Assembly (NCBI RefSeq): GCF_002204185.1
Contig: NZ_MXPU01000007.1
Span: 276,349-340,348 of the forward strand
Direction of reading: 5' to 3'
Length of the DNA stretch: 64,000 bases
Source: Rhizobium esperanzae
Lineage (GTDB): Bacteria > Pseudomonadota > Alphaproteobacteria > Rhizobiales > Rhizobiaceae
This document shows, in pieces, positions 27,231 to 34,645 of this stretch. Numbering within the stretch: the first letter of the stretch is position 1; every line of letters begins with the position of its first letter. A program made the position numbers and the translations under genes. The notes under the pieces are model-generated. The model did no database searches, was not told where the DNA came from, and was given only the letters and a program-made list of their open reading frames with translations.

Positions 27231-27569
27231 CAGCTGCGCGATCGATCAAAACCCCGCGGAAAGAGCGTCGGCGCTGAGAGCCTCGCCAGCGATTAACCAT
27301 CTATTAACCAAAAGGCAATTTACCTGATTGGATAAAAGGTTACCAAAACCTTATGTTCCTCTTGCGACTCAGCGTCGCAGTTCCCATGTGGGACTCGCTC
27401 TGCATCTGCAGGGGAAAAAACGGCGGCCCGGTGGATGCGCCAACATCCCCGGGCCTGACAACCACCTTGCGGCGGCTTGTTTGTGATCACGAGGCAGTAG
27501 TTGGGTATCTTCCCACTGGTTGTCAAGCGGTTTCTTAACTTGTCGCCCGCACACAGGCGAAGGAAATCG
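27231..27569. other. Intergenic stretch with a strong hairpin, possible structured RNA
   Basis: Between the 26940 gene and the ligase gene. It contains a stem of about 12 bp with one bulge, GGCCCGG/GGATG paired with CATCC/CCGGGCC (27425-27455), within a block that lacks a convincing reading frame. It may be a non-coding RNA or a converging-transcript structure. No T-run follows. Confidence 0.35.
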
Positions 27570-28487
27570 CTAATATGCGCATCGTCCGGTGTCGACAGCG
27601 GGTTTGTCGATGATCAGCTTGTCCATCTGCTGCCGGAGCTCGGCGGCGGAACGTTCATTGAAGCCGGTTCCCACTCCCCCGACATAGACGAGCTCGTTAC
27701 TTTTGCGCGCGGCGAGCAGCAGCCGTCCGATGCCTCCAAATGATGCCGTCGACTTCTCATAGCCAATGATCAAAAAGCCATCGCTCTGGATGCATTTGAT
27801 CTTCAGCCAGTCGCCGAGACGGCCGCTGCGATAGGTGCTGTTGCGATCCTTGGCGATGATCCCTTCCAACCCATGCTCGCAGGCGATGCGCAACAGCACG
27901 TCGCCATCAGCTTCGATCTCCTCGGATAGCCGGATGGCTTCTTCGCCGCCGGCAGGCACCAGCCCCTCGAGGAGATGGCGCCGCGCGGTGAACTCCGTCT
28001 CGGTAAGGTCATGACCATCGAGATAGAGCAGATCGAAGACCATGCAGACCGATTCCCACGATATCCGCTTGCCGTCCTCGCCGCCGAGCGACTGCTGAAG
28101 TTTGCCGAAATCAGACCTGCCGAGCTCATCGAACACGACCGCCTCGCCATCCAATATCGCCGTCGAGACAGGAAGGCGTTTTGCAGCCGCCAGGATAGCG
28201 GGGAAGCGGGCCGTCCAGTCATGCCCGCCCCGCGTCAGGATGCGGACGCCCTTGGGCTCGATGTGGACAGCCAGACGATAACCGTCCCATTTCACCTCGA
28301 ATGCCCACTGTCGGCCTTTCGGCGGACGCGGCTTCAGCAGTGCCAGGCACGGATCGATGCGCGCCGGCATGGGATCGAGAGTAAGTTGATGCTGGGCGGG
28401 ATCAAGCTTCTTTCTCGGGCGGCTGCGGATCGGCGCCTCGGCTTCACCGAGAAGCGGCTTGGCAGGCTTGCGTGGCGGCTTTGTCAT
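27570..28487 (-). CDS. ATP-dependent DNA ligase domain of LigD type, C-terminally truncated
   Basis: 305 residues containing the ligase core of bacterial NHEJ ligases: motif I EVKWDGYR (adenylated K66), motif III LDGEAVVFDELG, motif IV EGIIAKDR and motif V WLKIKC. The sequence then enters the OB-fold but stops at KPAVDTGRCAY, where full proteins continue with the end of the OB domain and, in LigD, phosphoesterase and primase domains (~800-900 residues in total). So it is either a reduced island ligase or a broken gene. The basic proline-rich N-terminus (KPPRKPAKP) is as in rhizobial LigD paralogues. No ku gene is nearby. Confidence 0.8.
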   Translation of the reverse strand: MTKPPRKPAKPLLGEAEAPIRSRPRKKLDPAQHQLTLDPMPARIDPCLALLKPRPPKGRQWAFEVKWDGYRLAVHIEPKGVRILTRGGHDWTARFPAILAAAKRLPVSTAILDGEAVVFDELGRSDFGKLQQSLGGEDGKRISWESVCMVFDLLYLDGHDLTETEFTARRHLLEGLVPAGGEEAIRLSEEIEADGDVLLRIACEHGLEGIIAKDRNSTYRSGRLGDWLKIKCIQSDGFLIIGYEKSTASFGGIGRLLLAARKSNELVYVGGVGTGFNERSAAELRQQMDKLIIDKPAVDTGRCAY

Positions 28488-28615
28488 GCCGTGATGACAT
28501 CAGCAACAGCTTAAAAAGCAATTGACCCAGATTGATTATTGACTTGGATCATGGCGAGCAGAAACTAGTGACACGCTCGGGGTTGAGCGCTTCTATTCAG
28601 AGAAGGTAAACGACA

Positions 28616-28813
28616 ATGACCCCGTTGCAGCCCGTGTCACGATGCGCGCTGAACAACGCTGAATTGGCCCTCTGTCAGAGGGTATATGACCGCATCACCT
28701 CAGCCAGACCGCTCGTTTCAGATGCCGAGCGTGAGGACCTAGCCAGCATGATCATCCGGTCATACCAACATGGGGTGATGGACGAGGATGCCTTGGTGCG
28801 GCTGCTAAGTTGA
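28616..28813 (+). CDS. Small island protein of unknown function
   Basis: 65 residues, MTPLQPVSRCALNNAELALC at the start and a helical second half (ASMIIRSYQHGVMDEDALVRLLS). A GAGAAGG site precedes the ATG. Short proteins with the 'L-N-AELxLxQxVYDRI...ERExLAxxIIRxYQxG' pattern are widespread in rhizobia; the function is unknown. It is followed by an intrinsic terminator 145 bp downstream. Confidence 0.65.
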   Translation: MTPLQPVSRCALNNAELALCQRVYDRITSARPLVSDAEREDLASMIIRSYQHGVMDEDALVRLLS

Positions 28814-28956
28814 CCCCACTATCTGCGCGAAAGCATACAGGAACCTTACGCATGCTCCCCCGTTATTGCATCGGGACCGCGCGAGAGATTCCTGGCAGCC
28901 AGCTTCTCACATCGCCCCCCACGATGCGCGGTCTCACTATTTCTCCTCTTTCAATT

Positions 28957-28981
28957 GCCCCGTTCCGACGGGGCTATTTTT
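28957..28981 (+). terminator. Intrinsic terminator GCCCCGT / ACGGGGC
   Basis: Seven-base-pair stem, TCCG loop, then TATTTTT. One of four look-alike forward terminators in the island. Confidence 0.8.
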
Positions 28982-29094
28982 GTTGCGGTAGATTCATTAT
29001 TGACTAACCCGGCAATGAGAACATATTAGGAACATAGCCCTGGGCACCCCGAAATTCATGCGGCACAGGAACCTCTGGCGAGGAAGGATGACGC

Positions 29095-29367
29095 ATGGCC
29101 GAAACGATCGGCGAGGCAATGGATGTTGGATGGGATGTCAGTGCGAGGTGTGCATGGGGAAAACGTGAGGGGCTGAAAAGCGTCCGGGAATGCCAATGGA
29201 AACACCGGCTGGATCTGGTCACCCTAGTGGCGACTCGCGGGCGCGATTTTCCGCTCGCCATGCTCTCGCAGCGAATGCGCTGCCCGGTTTGCGGCAGCCG
29301 CCGCGTGGCAATCGCCTACCTTCCGAAGAGCGCGCCGCGGCCGATGGAACGGGGTCCGAAATGGTAA
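29095..29367 (+). CDS. Small zinc-ribbon protein of unknown function
   Basis: 90 residues. The middle carries LDLVTLVATRGRDFPLAMLSQRMRC and a CPVCGSRRV knuckle near residues 63-66, so a single CxxC plus an earlier cysteine or histidine may bind zinc. This 'LDLxTLVxTRGRDFP...RCPxCGSRxV' pattern is frequent in rhizobial plasmids and islands; I do not know a function. Its stop overlaps the next start in ATGGTAA, so translation of the two is linked. Confidence 0.75.
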   Translation: MAETIGEAMDVGWDVSARCAWGKREGLKSVRECQWKHRLDLVTLVATRGRDFPLAMLSQRMRCPVCGSRRVAIAYLPKSAPRPMERGPKW

Positions 29368-29609
29368 CCGCTCGAAGGTTTCAAGAGATCAAGGGCTGGT
29401 CGCCCGGATACATCAACGTCACGCCCGAGCACGTCACCATCATGGCCGAATGCACCGTCTGCGGCACAGCTCGGGAATTCGCGAGGGAGAGCTTGCCGGG
29501 CCACCTGCACTTTTCGCTGATCAGCGAGATCGAGCCGCACCTGAAATGCGTCTCCTGCGGCGCCAAGGCAGGTAAATTGAGGTTTGGCTCTTATGTCGGG
29601 GGCGACTGA
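29361..29609 (+). CDS. Small two-knuckle zinc-ribbon protein
   Basis: 82 residues with two CxxC knuckles, CTVCG (about residues 34-37) and CVSCG (about 66-69), a spacing suited to a zinc ribbon. It starts inside the end of the previous gene and its TGA overlaps the ATG of the next (TGATG), so three small genes are chained. Function unknown; a nucleic-acid-binding or partner-binding role is an inference only. Confidence 0.7.
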   Translation: MVTARRFQEIKGWSPGYINVTPEHVTIMAECTVCGTAREFARESLPGHLHFSLISEIEPHLKCVSCGAKAGKLRFGSYVGGD

Positions 29610-29896
29610 TGCGGTGGCAGCCGGACCGGAAAAACGACACGACGCCGAGCCTGAGAAAATGCAGTTGCGGCGGCAATGCGAAAGTCTACGACGCGCCGTC
29701 GCGGATCGTGTGCAACAAGATGTGGCCAGGAAGTTGCGGAGAAAACAATGCCGTTTTTCCGGGATACCGCGCTCTCCAAGTGAGCTTACACCGCAGCTAT
29801 TGCCTTAGCCCGCATAATTTCTACTGCGCCCTCTTCGCTCGAGCTTGGAGACTTAATGTGCTGCGCATAGCTCATCCGCCGAACTACGGTCGATAA
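29609..29896 (+). CDS. Small Cys-rich protein, probably frame-damaged at its end
   Basis: 95 codons. The first ~50 look like a Lar-type zinc ribbon (KCSCGGNAKVYDAP..IVCNKMWPGSCGENN) but the remaining ~45 (from PGYRALQVSL) have random composition, suggesting a frameshift or loss of the original stop. The start overlaps the previous stop (TGATG). Likely a remnant of a restriction-alleviation-like phage protein; that name is inferred from the cysteine pattern alone. Confidence 0.5.
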   Translation: MRWQPDRKNDTTPSLRKCSCGGNAKVYDAPSRIVCNKMWPGSCGENNAVFPGYRALQVSLHRSYCLSPHNFYCALFARAWRLNVLRIAHPPNYGR

Positions 29897-29921
29897 GTTC
29901 GGAATTATAGTCTTCGCTGGA

Positions 29922-30095
29922 TCATTTCATCACATGCCAAGCGATCAAGTCTTCCATTTCTTCGGAGGTCATTTCCCGATATTCCCATCCGCCGGGAACG
30001 CGGCGCCGCATCAAAAGCTTACGGTTCCTCAGCTGCGGATTCCATTCTTTTGAGCAAAGAATATCGAGAATTTTGTTTGCAATCGACTTCAACAT
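29922..30095 (-). CDS. 57-residue conserved rhizobial small protein
   Basis: Reverse-strand gene that reads MLKSIANKILDIL at the start and contains WNPQLRNRKLLMRRRVPGGWEYREMTSEEMED, a pattern I recall from many short rhizobial hypothetical proteins (N-R-x-MMRRxxPGGWEYRxMT). Basic middle and acidic end. The ribosome-binding site is weak (AAAGG about 14 bases upstream). It opposes the zinc-ribbon chain. Function unknown. Confidence 0.65.
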   Translation of the reverse strand: MLKSIANKILDILCSKEWNPQLRNRKLLMRRRVPGGWEYREMTSEEMEDLIAWHVMK

Positions 30096-30276
30096 ATAGA
30101 CTGAGCCTTTGTGGCCTTAGAGTGAAAGTCGTCGAATATCATTTTTGATATTCTTCGCAATCCCTGTTTTTAGGGATCACGGACTGCCTGTGAAGCGCCG
30201 GTGATGCTGACGAGACTTGACGAGACGACATCGCAGTTGAGAAGGTGTTGCGTGGTACAAGTCAAAGGTGACTTAA

Positions 30277-30423
30277 GATCCGGCGGCCGAGGTCTCCTGC
30301 CCGAGATGCGAGAGGAAAGTCGCTGTGGACACCGCCCCCTTTTTCCGCGACCAGATCCACCAGAGAGAGCACGAGACCCGGCGGGTGGGTGCCAAATGGA
30401 ACGAAGGGATCATTCCGCAATGA
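30277..30423 (+). pseudogene. Remnant of a zinc-ribbon gene without a start codon
   Basis: The frame after a TAA at 30274 reads EVSCPRCERKVAVDTAPFF and on to GAKWNEGIIPQ before TGA, which looks like the end of a phage-type zinc-ribbon protein. No ATG, GTG or TTG suits as a start near the front, so the N-terminus is missing. Its TGA overlaps the ATG of the next gene, the same coupling pattern as in the chain at 29095-29896. Confidence 0.5.
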
Positions 30424-30635
30424 GCATCACAAACCACTCATCCGCTCCCGGCGCCAATGTACACTTTGAGCATTATTGCGAGGAAGAAGGCTGCCGAGAG
30501 TGGGGAGGCTTCGGGCACAGCCCATCTAGGGCGATCCCCGTCCGCTGGTGGTGCTGGGAGCACTTCCCGTACAAAAGCTATGAGCAGGAACAGGCGCTTA
30601 GAAGACAGCTCGAGGCGACCGAGCGAAATGAATGA
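30420..30635 (+). CDS. Small Cys/His/Trp-rich protein of unknown function
   Basis: 71 residues from the ATG at 30420. The core CEEEGCREWGGFGH..PVRWWCWEHFP holds three cysteines and several His/Trp residues, likely a small zinc-binding fold (C-x4-C ... C-x2-H). It is coupled to the preceding remnant by an ATGA overlap. An upstream in-frame extension is open but reads another gene's sequence out of frame. Similar short proteins are found in rhizobial islands; the function is unknown. Confidence 0.65.
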   Translation: MSITNHSSAPGANVHFEHYCEEEGCREWGGFGHSPSRAIPVRWWCWEHFPYKSYEQEQALRRQLEATERNE

Positions 30636-30700
30636 CGACACAGTCCTGCGCCTGGACCGAGATATAGGCAGGTGTCCGTTAAACTCTCATTGAGATTCGA

Positions 30701-31786
30701 TCAGTCGGAGTCGGAAGGTGGGGTGGGATTACTGCGTTCCTCCACCTCGGCCATGGTCCACTCACGGAACAGGCTGTATGCAACCGCCAGCAGCGTTGGC
30801 CCAAGAAAGATTCCGATGAAGCCAAAGGCGAGGACGCCGCCAAGGAGTCCAAAGAGGCCGAGCAACACCGGCAGGTTGTTGGCCTTGCCGAGGACGTAGG
30901 GTCTGATGACGTTGTCGATGCTGCTGACGAGGAGCAAACCCCATGCTGCGACGAAGATGCTCCACCCAATGGCTCCCTGGACAAGAAACCAAAGTGCCAC
31001 TGAGCCCCATACAAGCGGAGGGCCAACTGGCACAAACGACAGAACGAACGTAAGGAAACCAAGCAACAGCGCCTGAGGTACACCGGCGATCCAAAAACCA
31101 ATGCCGGCTAAGAGAGCTTGGGCGAGCGCCGTGCCGATCAGGCCATAAATGACGCCCTTGACAGTAGCCCCCACGACCACAAGCAGCTCTCGGGCCCGAG
31201 GCCCGGCGAATCTTTCGCCGACTGCGCGCACGTGGGCTGCCATCCGCCGGCCGTGAAGGAAGAAGAAAAAGGCGATGAATACGCTCAGCCCAAGTTCGAG
31301 GAGCCCGGCGCCGAGCACCGCCCCACTGGCTACTGCTAAGTTTGTGGCTGGGCCGATCAGCTTCTTGAGTTCAACGGTGAACGCAGGCGCATTGTGGGCC
31401 AAGCTCTCCCAGTAGGCAGCCAGGTTCTCGCCGATTACCGGCAGTCCTGCGACCCAGCGCGGCGGCGTCGGGGGGCCTTGCTCGAGAACCTGGTTCACCG
31501 CCGCGAGCAGGTTGCCCACGCTGTCCGTCAACGTCGGCACCACCACGGCGAACGGTGCGACCAAAACGAGGGCAACCAGCAACGTCATCATGGCGGCGGC
31601 CACGCTTTTATTGCCACCGACTGCACGTTCGCACCTCCTGTAAACCGGCCATGTCGAGAAACAGATCACCGCGGCCCACAAGATAGCTGAGAGGAAGGGC
31701 TGAAGGACGAAAGCGCAGCCGACCGCAAGGAGAAGTAGGGCGCCGACCCCTAGAATTTGTTCGATTGGCTTGCCGAGAGGTATCAT
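30701..31786 (-). CDS. AI-2E family (PerM/YhhT-like) membrane transporter
   Basis: 361 residues with about seven to eight membrane segments in the family arrangement: paired N-terminal helices (ILGVGALLLLAVGCAFVL, AILWAAVICFSTW), a helix at 60-80, an extended soluble region (~85-150), then the conserved C-terminal half with GLIGTALAQALLAGIGFWIAGVPQALLLGFLTFVLSFVPVGP and DNVIRPYVLGK. Members export small molecules or ions; the substrate here is unknown. The ATG at 31786 is preferred over an in-frame TTG. It is the only clear transporter in the element and has no recognised partner. Confidence 0.88.
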   Translation of the reverse strand: MIPLGKPIEQILGVGALLLLAVGCAFVLQPFLSAILWAAVICFSTWPVYRRCERAVGGNKSVAAAMMTLLVALVLVAPFAVVVPTLTDSVGNLLAAVNQVLEQGPPTPPRWVAGLPVIGENLAAYWESLAHNAPAFTVELKKLIGPATNLAVASGAVLGAGLLELGLSVFIAFFFFLHGRRMAAHVRAVGERFAGPRARELLVVVGATVKGVIYGLIGTALAQALLAGIGFWIAGVPQALLLGFLTFVLSFVPVGPPLVWGSVALWFLVQGAIGWSIFVAAWGLLLVSSIDNVIRPYVLGKANNLPVLLGLFGLLGGVLAFGFIGIFLGPTLLAVAYSLFREWTMAEVEERSNPTPPSDSD

Positions 31787-32000
31787 GTCCAATCTTTCCT
31801 GCGCTTCCGGCTAAATTATCAGCGAATGACGCAATGTGCAGCCATTGGCTCGAGCGTCGCAGTGAGCATGGCGGGGCGTTTCTTTGATAGGCACAATTTA
31901 CCGGAAACGCCCTGTTCTCCGCTGCCGAAACGTACGCATTCGCACAGAAACTTTACTTTGGCCGAGAGGTTTCCTGGGCTGTTGGGAAAGGAGGTTTCGC

Positions 32001-32285
32001 GTGCCGAAGTTCTACCTACACATTGTCTACGCTGATCGTATCGTGCCGGATCTTGAAGGCATCTCCTTCACAGACCTGGAAGAAGCAAAGCAGGAGGCCA
32101 GAGATAGCCTTCCTGACCTGGTCGCTCAGGCTCTACTGTCGAGGAGGCCAGACATCCCGCTGGCGATAAACATATGCAATGCCAACGGTGATGCGGTCGC
32201 CTCAGTCGCTACAGACGCAGCTATTCCGCAGCTCTCTCCCGCAGCGCCCCCCGCGAGCGGGGGCGGCCCTGGGAACGGAAGGTGA
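32001..32285 (+). CDS. DUF6894 family small protein
   Basis: 94 residues starting at a GTG with an excellent AAAGGAGG seven bases upstream. The protein begins (M)PKFYLHIVYADRIVPDLEG and continues FTDLEEAKQEARDSLPDLV, the DUF6894 pattern common in rhizobia, then has a low-complexity PPASGGGPGNGR tail. The function is unknown. The stop TGA is in the same frame as the nuclease fragment that follows, with only one stop codon between them before 32301. Confidence 0.75.
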   Translation: MPKFYLHIVYADRIVPDLEGISFTDLEEAKQEARDSLPDLVAQALLSRRPDIPLAINICNANGDAVASVATDAAIPQLSPAAPPASGGGPGNGR

Positions 32286-32300
32286 GTTGTCACACGCGAA

Positions 32301-32528
32301 GTGCATGAAGGAGCGCAAGCGGCGCTGATCGCCAAGGGACGACGGAAAGGGCTTTTGGCTGCAAAGCGATTGCGGATCGAATGGAGCGGCGCGGTGGGCA
32401 AGACGCCATCGCACCGGCCGCTCGTCAACATCTACCGAACGAATGGTGAAGAAATCGGCAAAAAGCTGCTAAGGGAAGGCTTTGCTCGGACGTGGACCCC
32501 GGGCCAGCGAAACGACTGGTGCGAGTAA
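32301..32528 (+). pseudogene. C-terminal fragment resembling a thermonuclease (SNase-like) protein
   Basis: 75 codons from a GTG. The second half, PLVNIYRTNGEEIGKKLLREGFARTWTPG, matches the end of staphylococcal-nuclease-like proteins (V-x-T-DG-x-x-VG-x-x-L-x-x-G-x-A-x-W). The N-terminal barrel with the catalytic Arg/Glu is absent. It lies directly behind DUF6894 in the same frame. Most likely a gene relic rather than an active enzyme. Confidence 0.45.
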
Positions 32529-32660
32529 GGGAGTTGATCTCAATCCAAAATGGATTCTGCCAACTAGATTAGCAAGTTAGAGCTAATTGACCATCTTCAG
32601 AACGATGTCATCATATTCTACATTGTCGCGTCACCCCCGGCGGCAAGGGTAGTGCAAGAC

Positions 32661-32685
32661 GCCTCGCGAGAATGCGGGGCTTTTT
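32661..32685 (+). terminator. Intrinsic terminator GCCTCGC / GCGGGGC
   Basis: Seven-base-pair stem with one G-T pair, GAGAAT loop, then TTTTT. No clear gene ends just before it; the nearest is the nuclease fragment 130 bp upstream. Confidence 0.7.
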
Positions 32686-32796
32686 GCTTGGCATGCCCGC
32701 ACTACAAACCAAGGTGCCCGACAGGCCCCGACTTTAGTCCGTCTTTTTCTCGGTAAGATTCGAGTTAGATTTTCTTTATCCTTGTCGAGAGGACGT

Positions 32797-32857
32797 CAGG
32801 GAGGTTTTAGCAATGTTGCTGCGTATCCAGTCAGAACCTCCCTGGCGAAGCAAATAA
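32797..32857 (+). promoter_or_regulatory. Hairpin sequestering the ribosome-binding site of a 14-codon frame
   Basis: CAGGGAGGTT (32797-32806) pairs perfectly with AACCTCCCTG (32835-32844). The left arm is an ideal ribosome-binding site for an ATG at 32813 that opens a 14-codon frame (MLLRIQSEPPWRSK, stop 32855-32857); the right arm lies inside that frame. So the leader would hide its own start unless the hairpin is opened. It is 80 bp upstream of the terminator at 32938-32961. Function is inferred only. Confidence 0.4.
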
Positions 32858-32937
32858 CACCTTCATTGCCAAGCTGAGTTAAACTATGTCCAACGCCGTA
32901 GTGGAACTTGGTCAGTCCCTCTTTGTTGTCAAAACTT

Positions 32938-32961
32938 GCCCCGCTTCGGCGGGGCTTTTTT
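32938..32961 (+). terminator. Intrinsic terminator GCCCCGC-TTCG-GCGGGGC
   Basis: Seven-base-pair stem closed by a C(TTCG)G tetraloop and followed by six T, a very strong terminator. It is the probable 3' end of a small RNA starting somewhere around 32750-32800. Confidence 0.9.
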
Positions 32962-33190
32962 GTCCGGAATGCCGCCGGATCGAGTCAGTCGCTCGGTGAT
33001 CCTGAGCCGACGCATCCTTAGCCGCAACGGCGCCGTCTGGCGCAAGGACCGGAAAATATATGTACGAAGCCGTACCGGAACCTGGCGGGTCCTTTCTTGT
33101 TGGGCCAACAGGATCGCACGGATGGCCCTGAAAAGGGCTTATAGTTCCCGCCTCAGTACTGTGTGATCCTACTTTCCCCAGATCCCAACT
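32962..33190. other. Gene-free stretch between two terminators
   Basis: About 230 bp with no supported gene. A forward frame beginning near 32936 stays open to 33166 but runs through the terminator hairpin and has Arg/Ser-rich random composition. The stretch may encode a second small RNA ending at 33216. Confidence 0.35.
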
Positions 33191-33216
33191 GCCCCGCCTC
33201 CGCGCGGGGCTTTTTT
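33191..33216 (+). terminator. Intrinsic terminator GCCCCGC / GCGGGGC
   Basis: Seven-base-pair stem, CTCCGC loop, then six T. Forward orientation, so it does not serve the reverse-strand DUF1515 gene that ends 20 bp away. Confidence 0.85.
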
Positions 33217-33235
33217 CCCGTCGAGCGCCGCGGAC

Positions 33236-33667
33236 TCAGTTGATCTTCAGCCAGTGCCGAAGCCAAGCTACGGCGCTGTCGCTCATATAAGCCACGGTTC
33301 CGCCAACGGTTAGGCCGGCAAAGGCTATGAGCCCAGAGATGCCGTAGCCGATCTGCTTCATCCGCTTCCACTCATCCAACGTGGGCTTCACGGCCTTGTG
33401 GTTCTCCTCCACGGTTTCCTTCAGGCCCTTGATCTGATCCCGTGGCATTGCCTCCACTTCGCCGCTGACGGCGATTGTGGTGTCCACACGGCTGATGCGC
33501 TGTTGCTGCTCATCGAGCCTCTGATGGATCACGGCTCGGCTTTCGTGGGCATGTTCCTTCTCGTCTCCGAAGTCTTTCCGAAGCAGAGACACATTCTCCT
33601 CTATGCCGGTAAGTCTGCCTTCGACACGCCCTAGGGCGCGCAGGATGTCGTCATTCGAAGTCGTCAT
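33236..33667 (-). CDS. DUF1515-like membrane-anchored coiled-coil protein
   Basis: 143 residues. Residues ~1-95 are a charged coiled coil (DILRALGRVEGRLTGIEENVSLLRKDFG...HQRLDEQQQRISRVD), followed by a linker and one membrane helix (GYGISGLIAFAGLTVGGTVAYM, about 107-128), ending in a short basic tail. This layout matches DUF1515 proteins of rhizobial phages and islands, which resemble spanin- or holin-associated small membrane proteins but have no proven role. It stands alone on the reverse strand. Confidence 0.75.
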   Translation of the reverse strand: MTTSNDDILRALGRVEGRLTGIEENVSLLRKDFGDEKEHAHESRAVIHQRLDEQQQRISRVDTTIAVSGEVEAMPRDQIKGLKETVEENHKAVKPTLDEWKRMKQIGYGISGLIAFAGLTVGGTVAYMSDSAVAWLRHWLKIN

Positions 33668-33896
33668 GTAATTCGATGCCTACGGATAGAATTTCCGGTT
33701 TCCGGCTCTGTCCGGATACCCACTATTTATTCATTTGTCAGGTCAGCGGCTGCAAATTCGTCGATTGGGCGGCAGTGCTTAACCTTACCGGCTAACCTTT
33801 TTTGGGGTTTCTGCAAGCAATGCTGGGCCGCACGATTTACGCGTAATTTGCAACTTGCTATGCCGATAGTGGGTTAAGAGACTTACAGGGCAAAAA

Positions 33897-34196
33897 ATGC
33901 AATCTCCAACTACACTTGCCGAACTCCTGCGTGCTGCTGCATCCGGGGGCGGAAAGATCGACGGCGTTGGACTGGCCGATGATGAAATCGTAAAGGAAGC
34001 TCATTGGCTGGGTCTTGTCGAAGTCGATGCAGGCAATGCGTGGACAATGGTCGACACCGTTAGATTGACCCCCAAACAGCGGGTGGTGATGGGCTTACCT
34101 CCAATCGCCCAAAGGCCCTCCGCTGTCGCACTGATAGCCAACGCAGTTACAACATCATTTTTCAAGCTTTTTGGTGCCCGCAGACCTTTGCCTTGA
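33897..34196 (+). CDS. Small island protein of unknown function
   Basis: 99 residues starting MQSPTTLAELLRAAASGGG, with a helical acidic middle (GLADDEIVKEAHWLGLVEV) and a basic, hydrophobic end (ATTSFFKLFGARRP-like). The ribosome-binding site is weak (AGGG). No family recognised. It follows a 229-bp AT-rich gap that carries the divergent promoters for this gene and DUF1515. Confidence 0.55.
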   Translation: MQSPTTLAELLRAAASGGGKIDGVGLADDEIVKEAHWLGLVEVDAGNAWTMVDTVRLTPKQRVVMGLPPIAQRPSAVALIANAVTTSFFKLFGARRPLP

Positions 34197-34247
34197 CCTG
34201 TCAGGCTGCATATTGCGCAACCTTGTCAGCGACGAAATTGCCGAGAT

Positions 34248-34604
34248 TTGCATATCCCGCCGTGTTCATGTGCCGGGAATTATAGACATAACCCATACGA
34301 GATCGACCACATCATAGCCGAGGGCCTTCGCCCGGAAGCTGACAAGCAACACAAGATCGCGATCGCCGAAGGTCAGTTGCGTGGCAAAGAATGCTGCCAC
34401 CGCGGCAAAAACGGCAAGACGAACAATGATATCGCGCTGATCGCCAAGGCGAAACGCGTCTACAACTGCGCCAACGGCTTGAAACAGTCGGCCCGCAAAC
34501 TCCGCGGCGCACCGTTCCCGCAGTCCGAGAAGGCAGCGCGCCGCATGCCCAAGAAGGCATTGCCGCCAAAGCTTCTTTTCAAGCCGGCGGAGGAGACGAG
34601 ATGA
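34248..34604 (+). CDS. HNH endonuclease-like protein, probably N-terminally degraded
   Basis: 118 codons from a TTG. The segment PYEIDHIIAEGL holds the first HNH histidine, and ECCHRGKNGKTNNDIALIAKAKRVYN holds the second cysteine/His part and the C-terminal helix typical of phage and island HNH nucleases, followed by a basic tail (RMPKKALPPKLLF). The region before PYEIDH is very short and the spacing between the two halves has odd composition, so the gene may be damaged. Its stop overlaps a forward ATG (ATGA). Confidence 0.5.
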   Translation: MHIPPCSCAGNYRHNPYEIDHIIAEGLRPEADKQHKIAIAEGQLRGKECCHRGKNGKTNNDIALIAKAKRVYNCANGLKQSARKLRGAPFPQSEKAARRMPKKALPPKLLFKPAEETR

Positions 34605-34645
34605 CGGCTGGAGGCTCCACTCCCGATTCAAAATTAAGGGGCTGG

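Noticed and set aside
32936..33166. A 76-codon forward frame running through the 32938 terminator
   Set aside because: It reads through a strong terminator hairpin and is Arg/Ser-rich, so unlikely to be translated.
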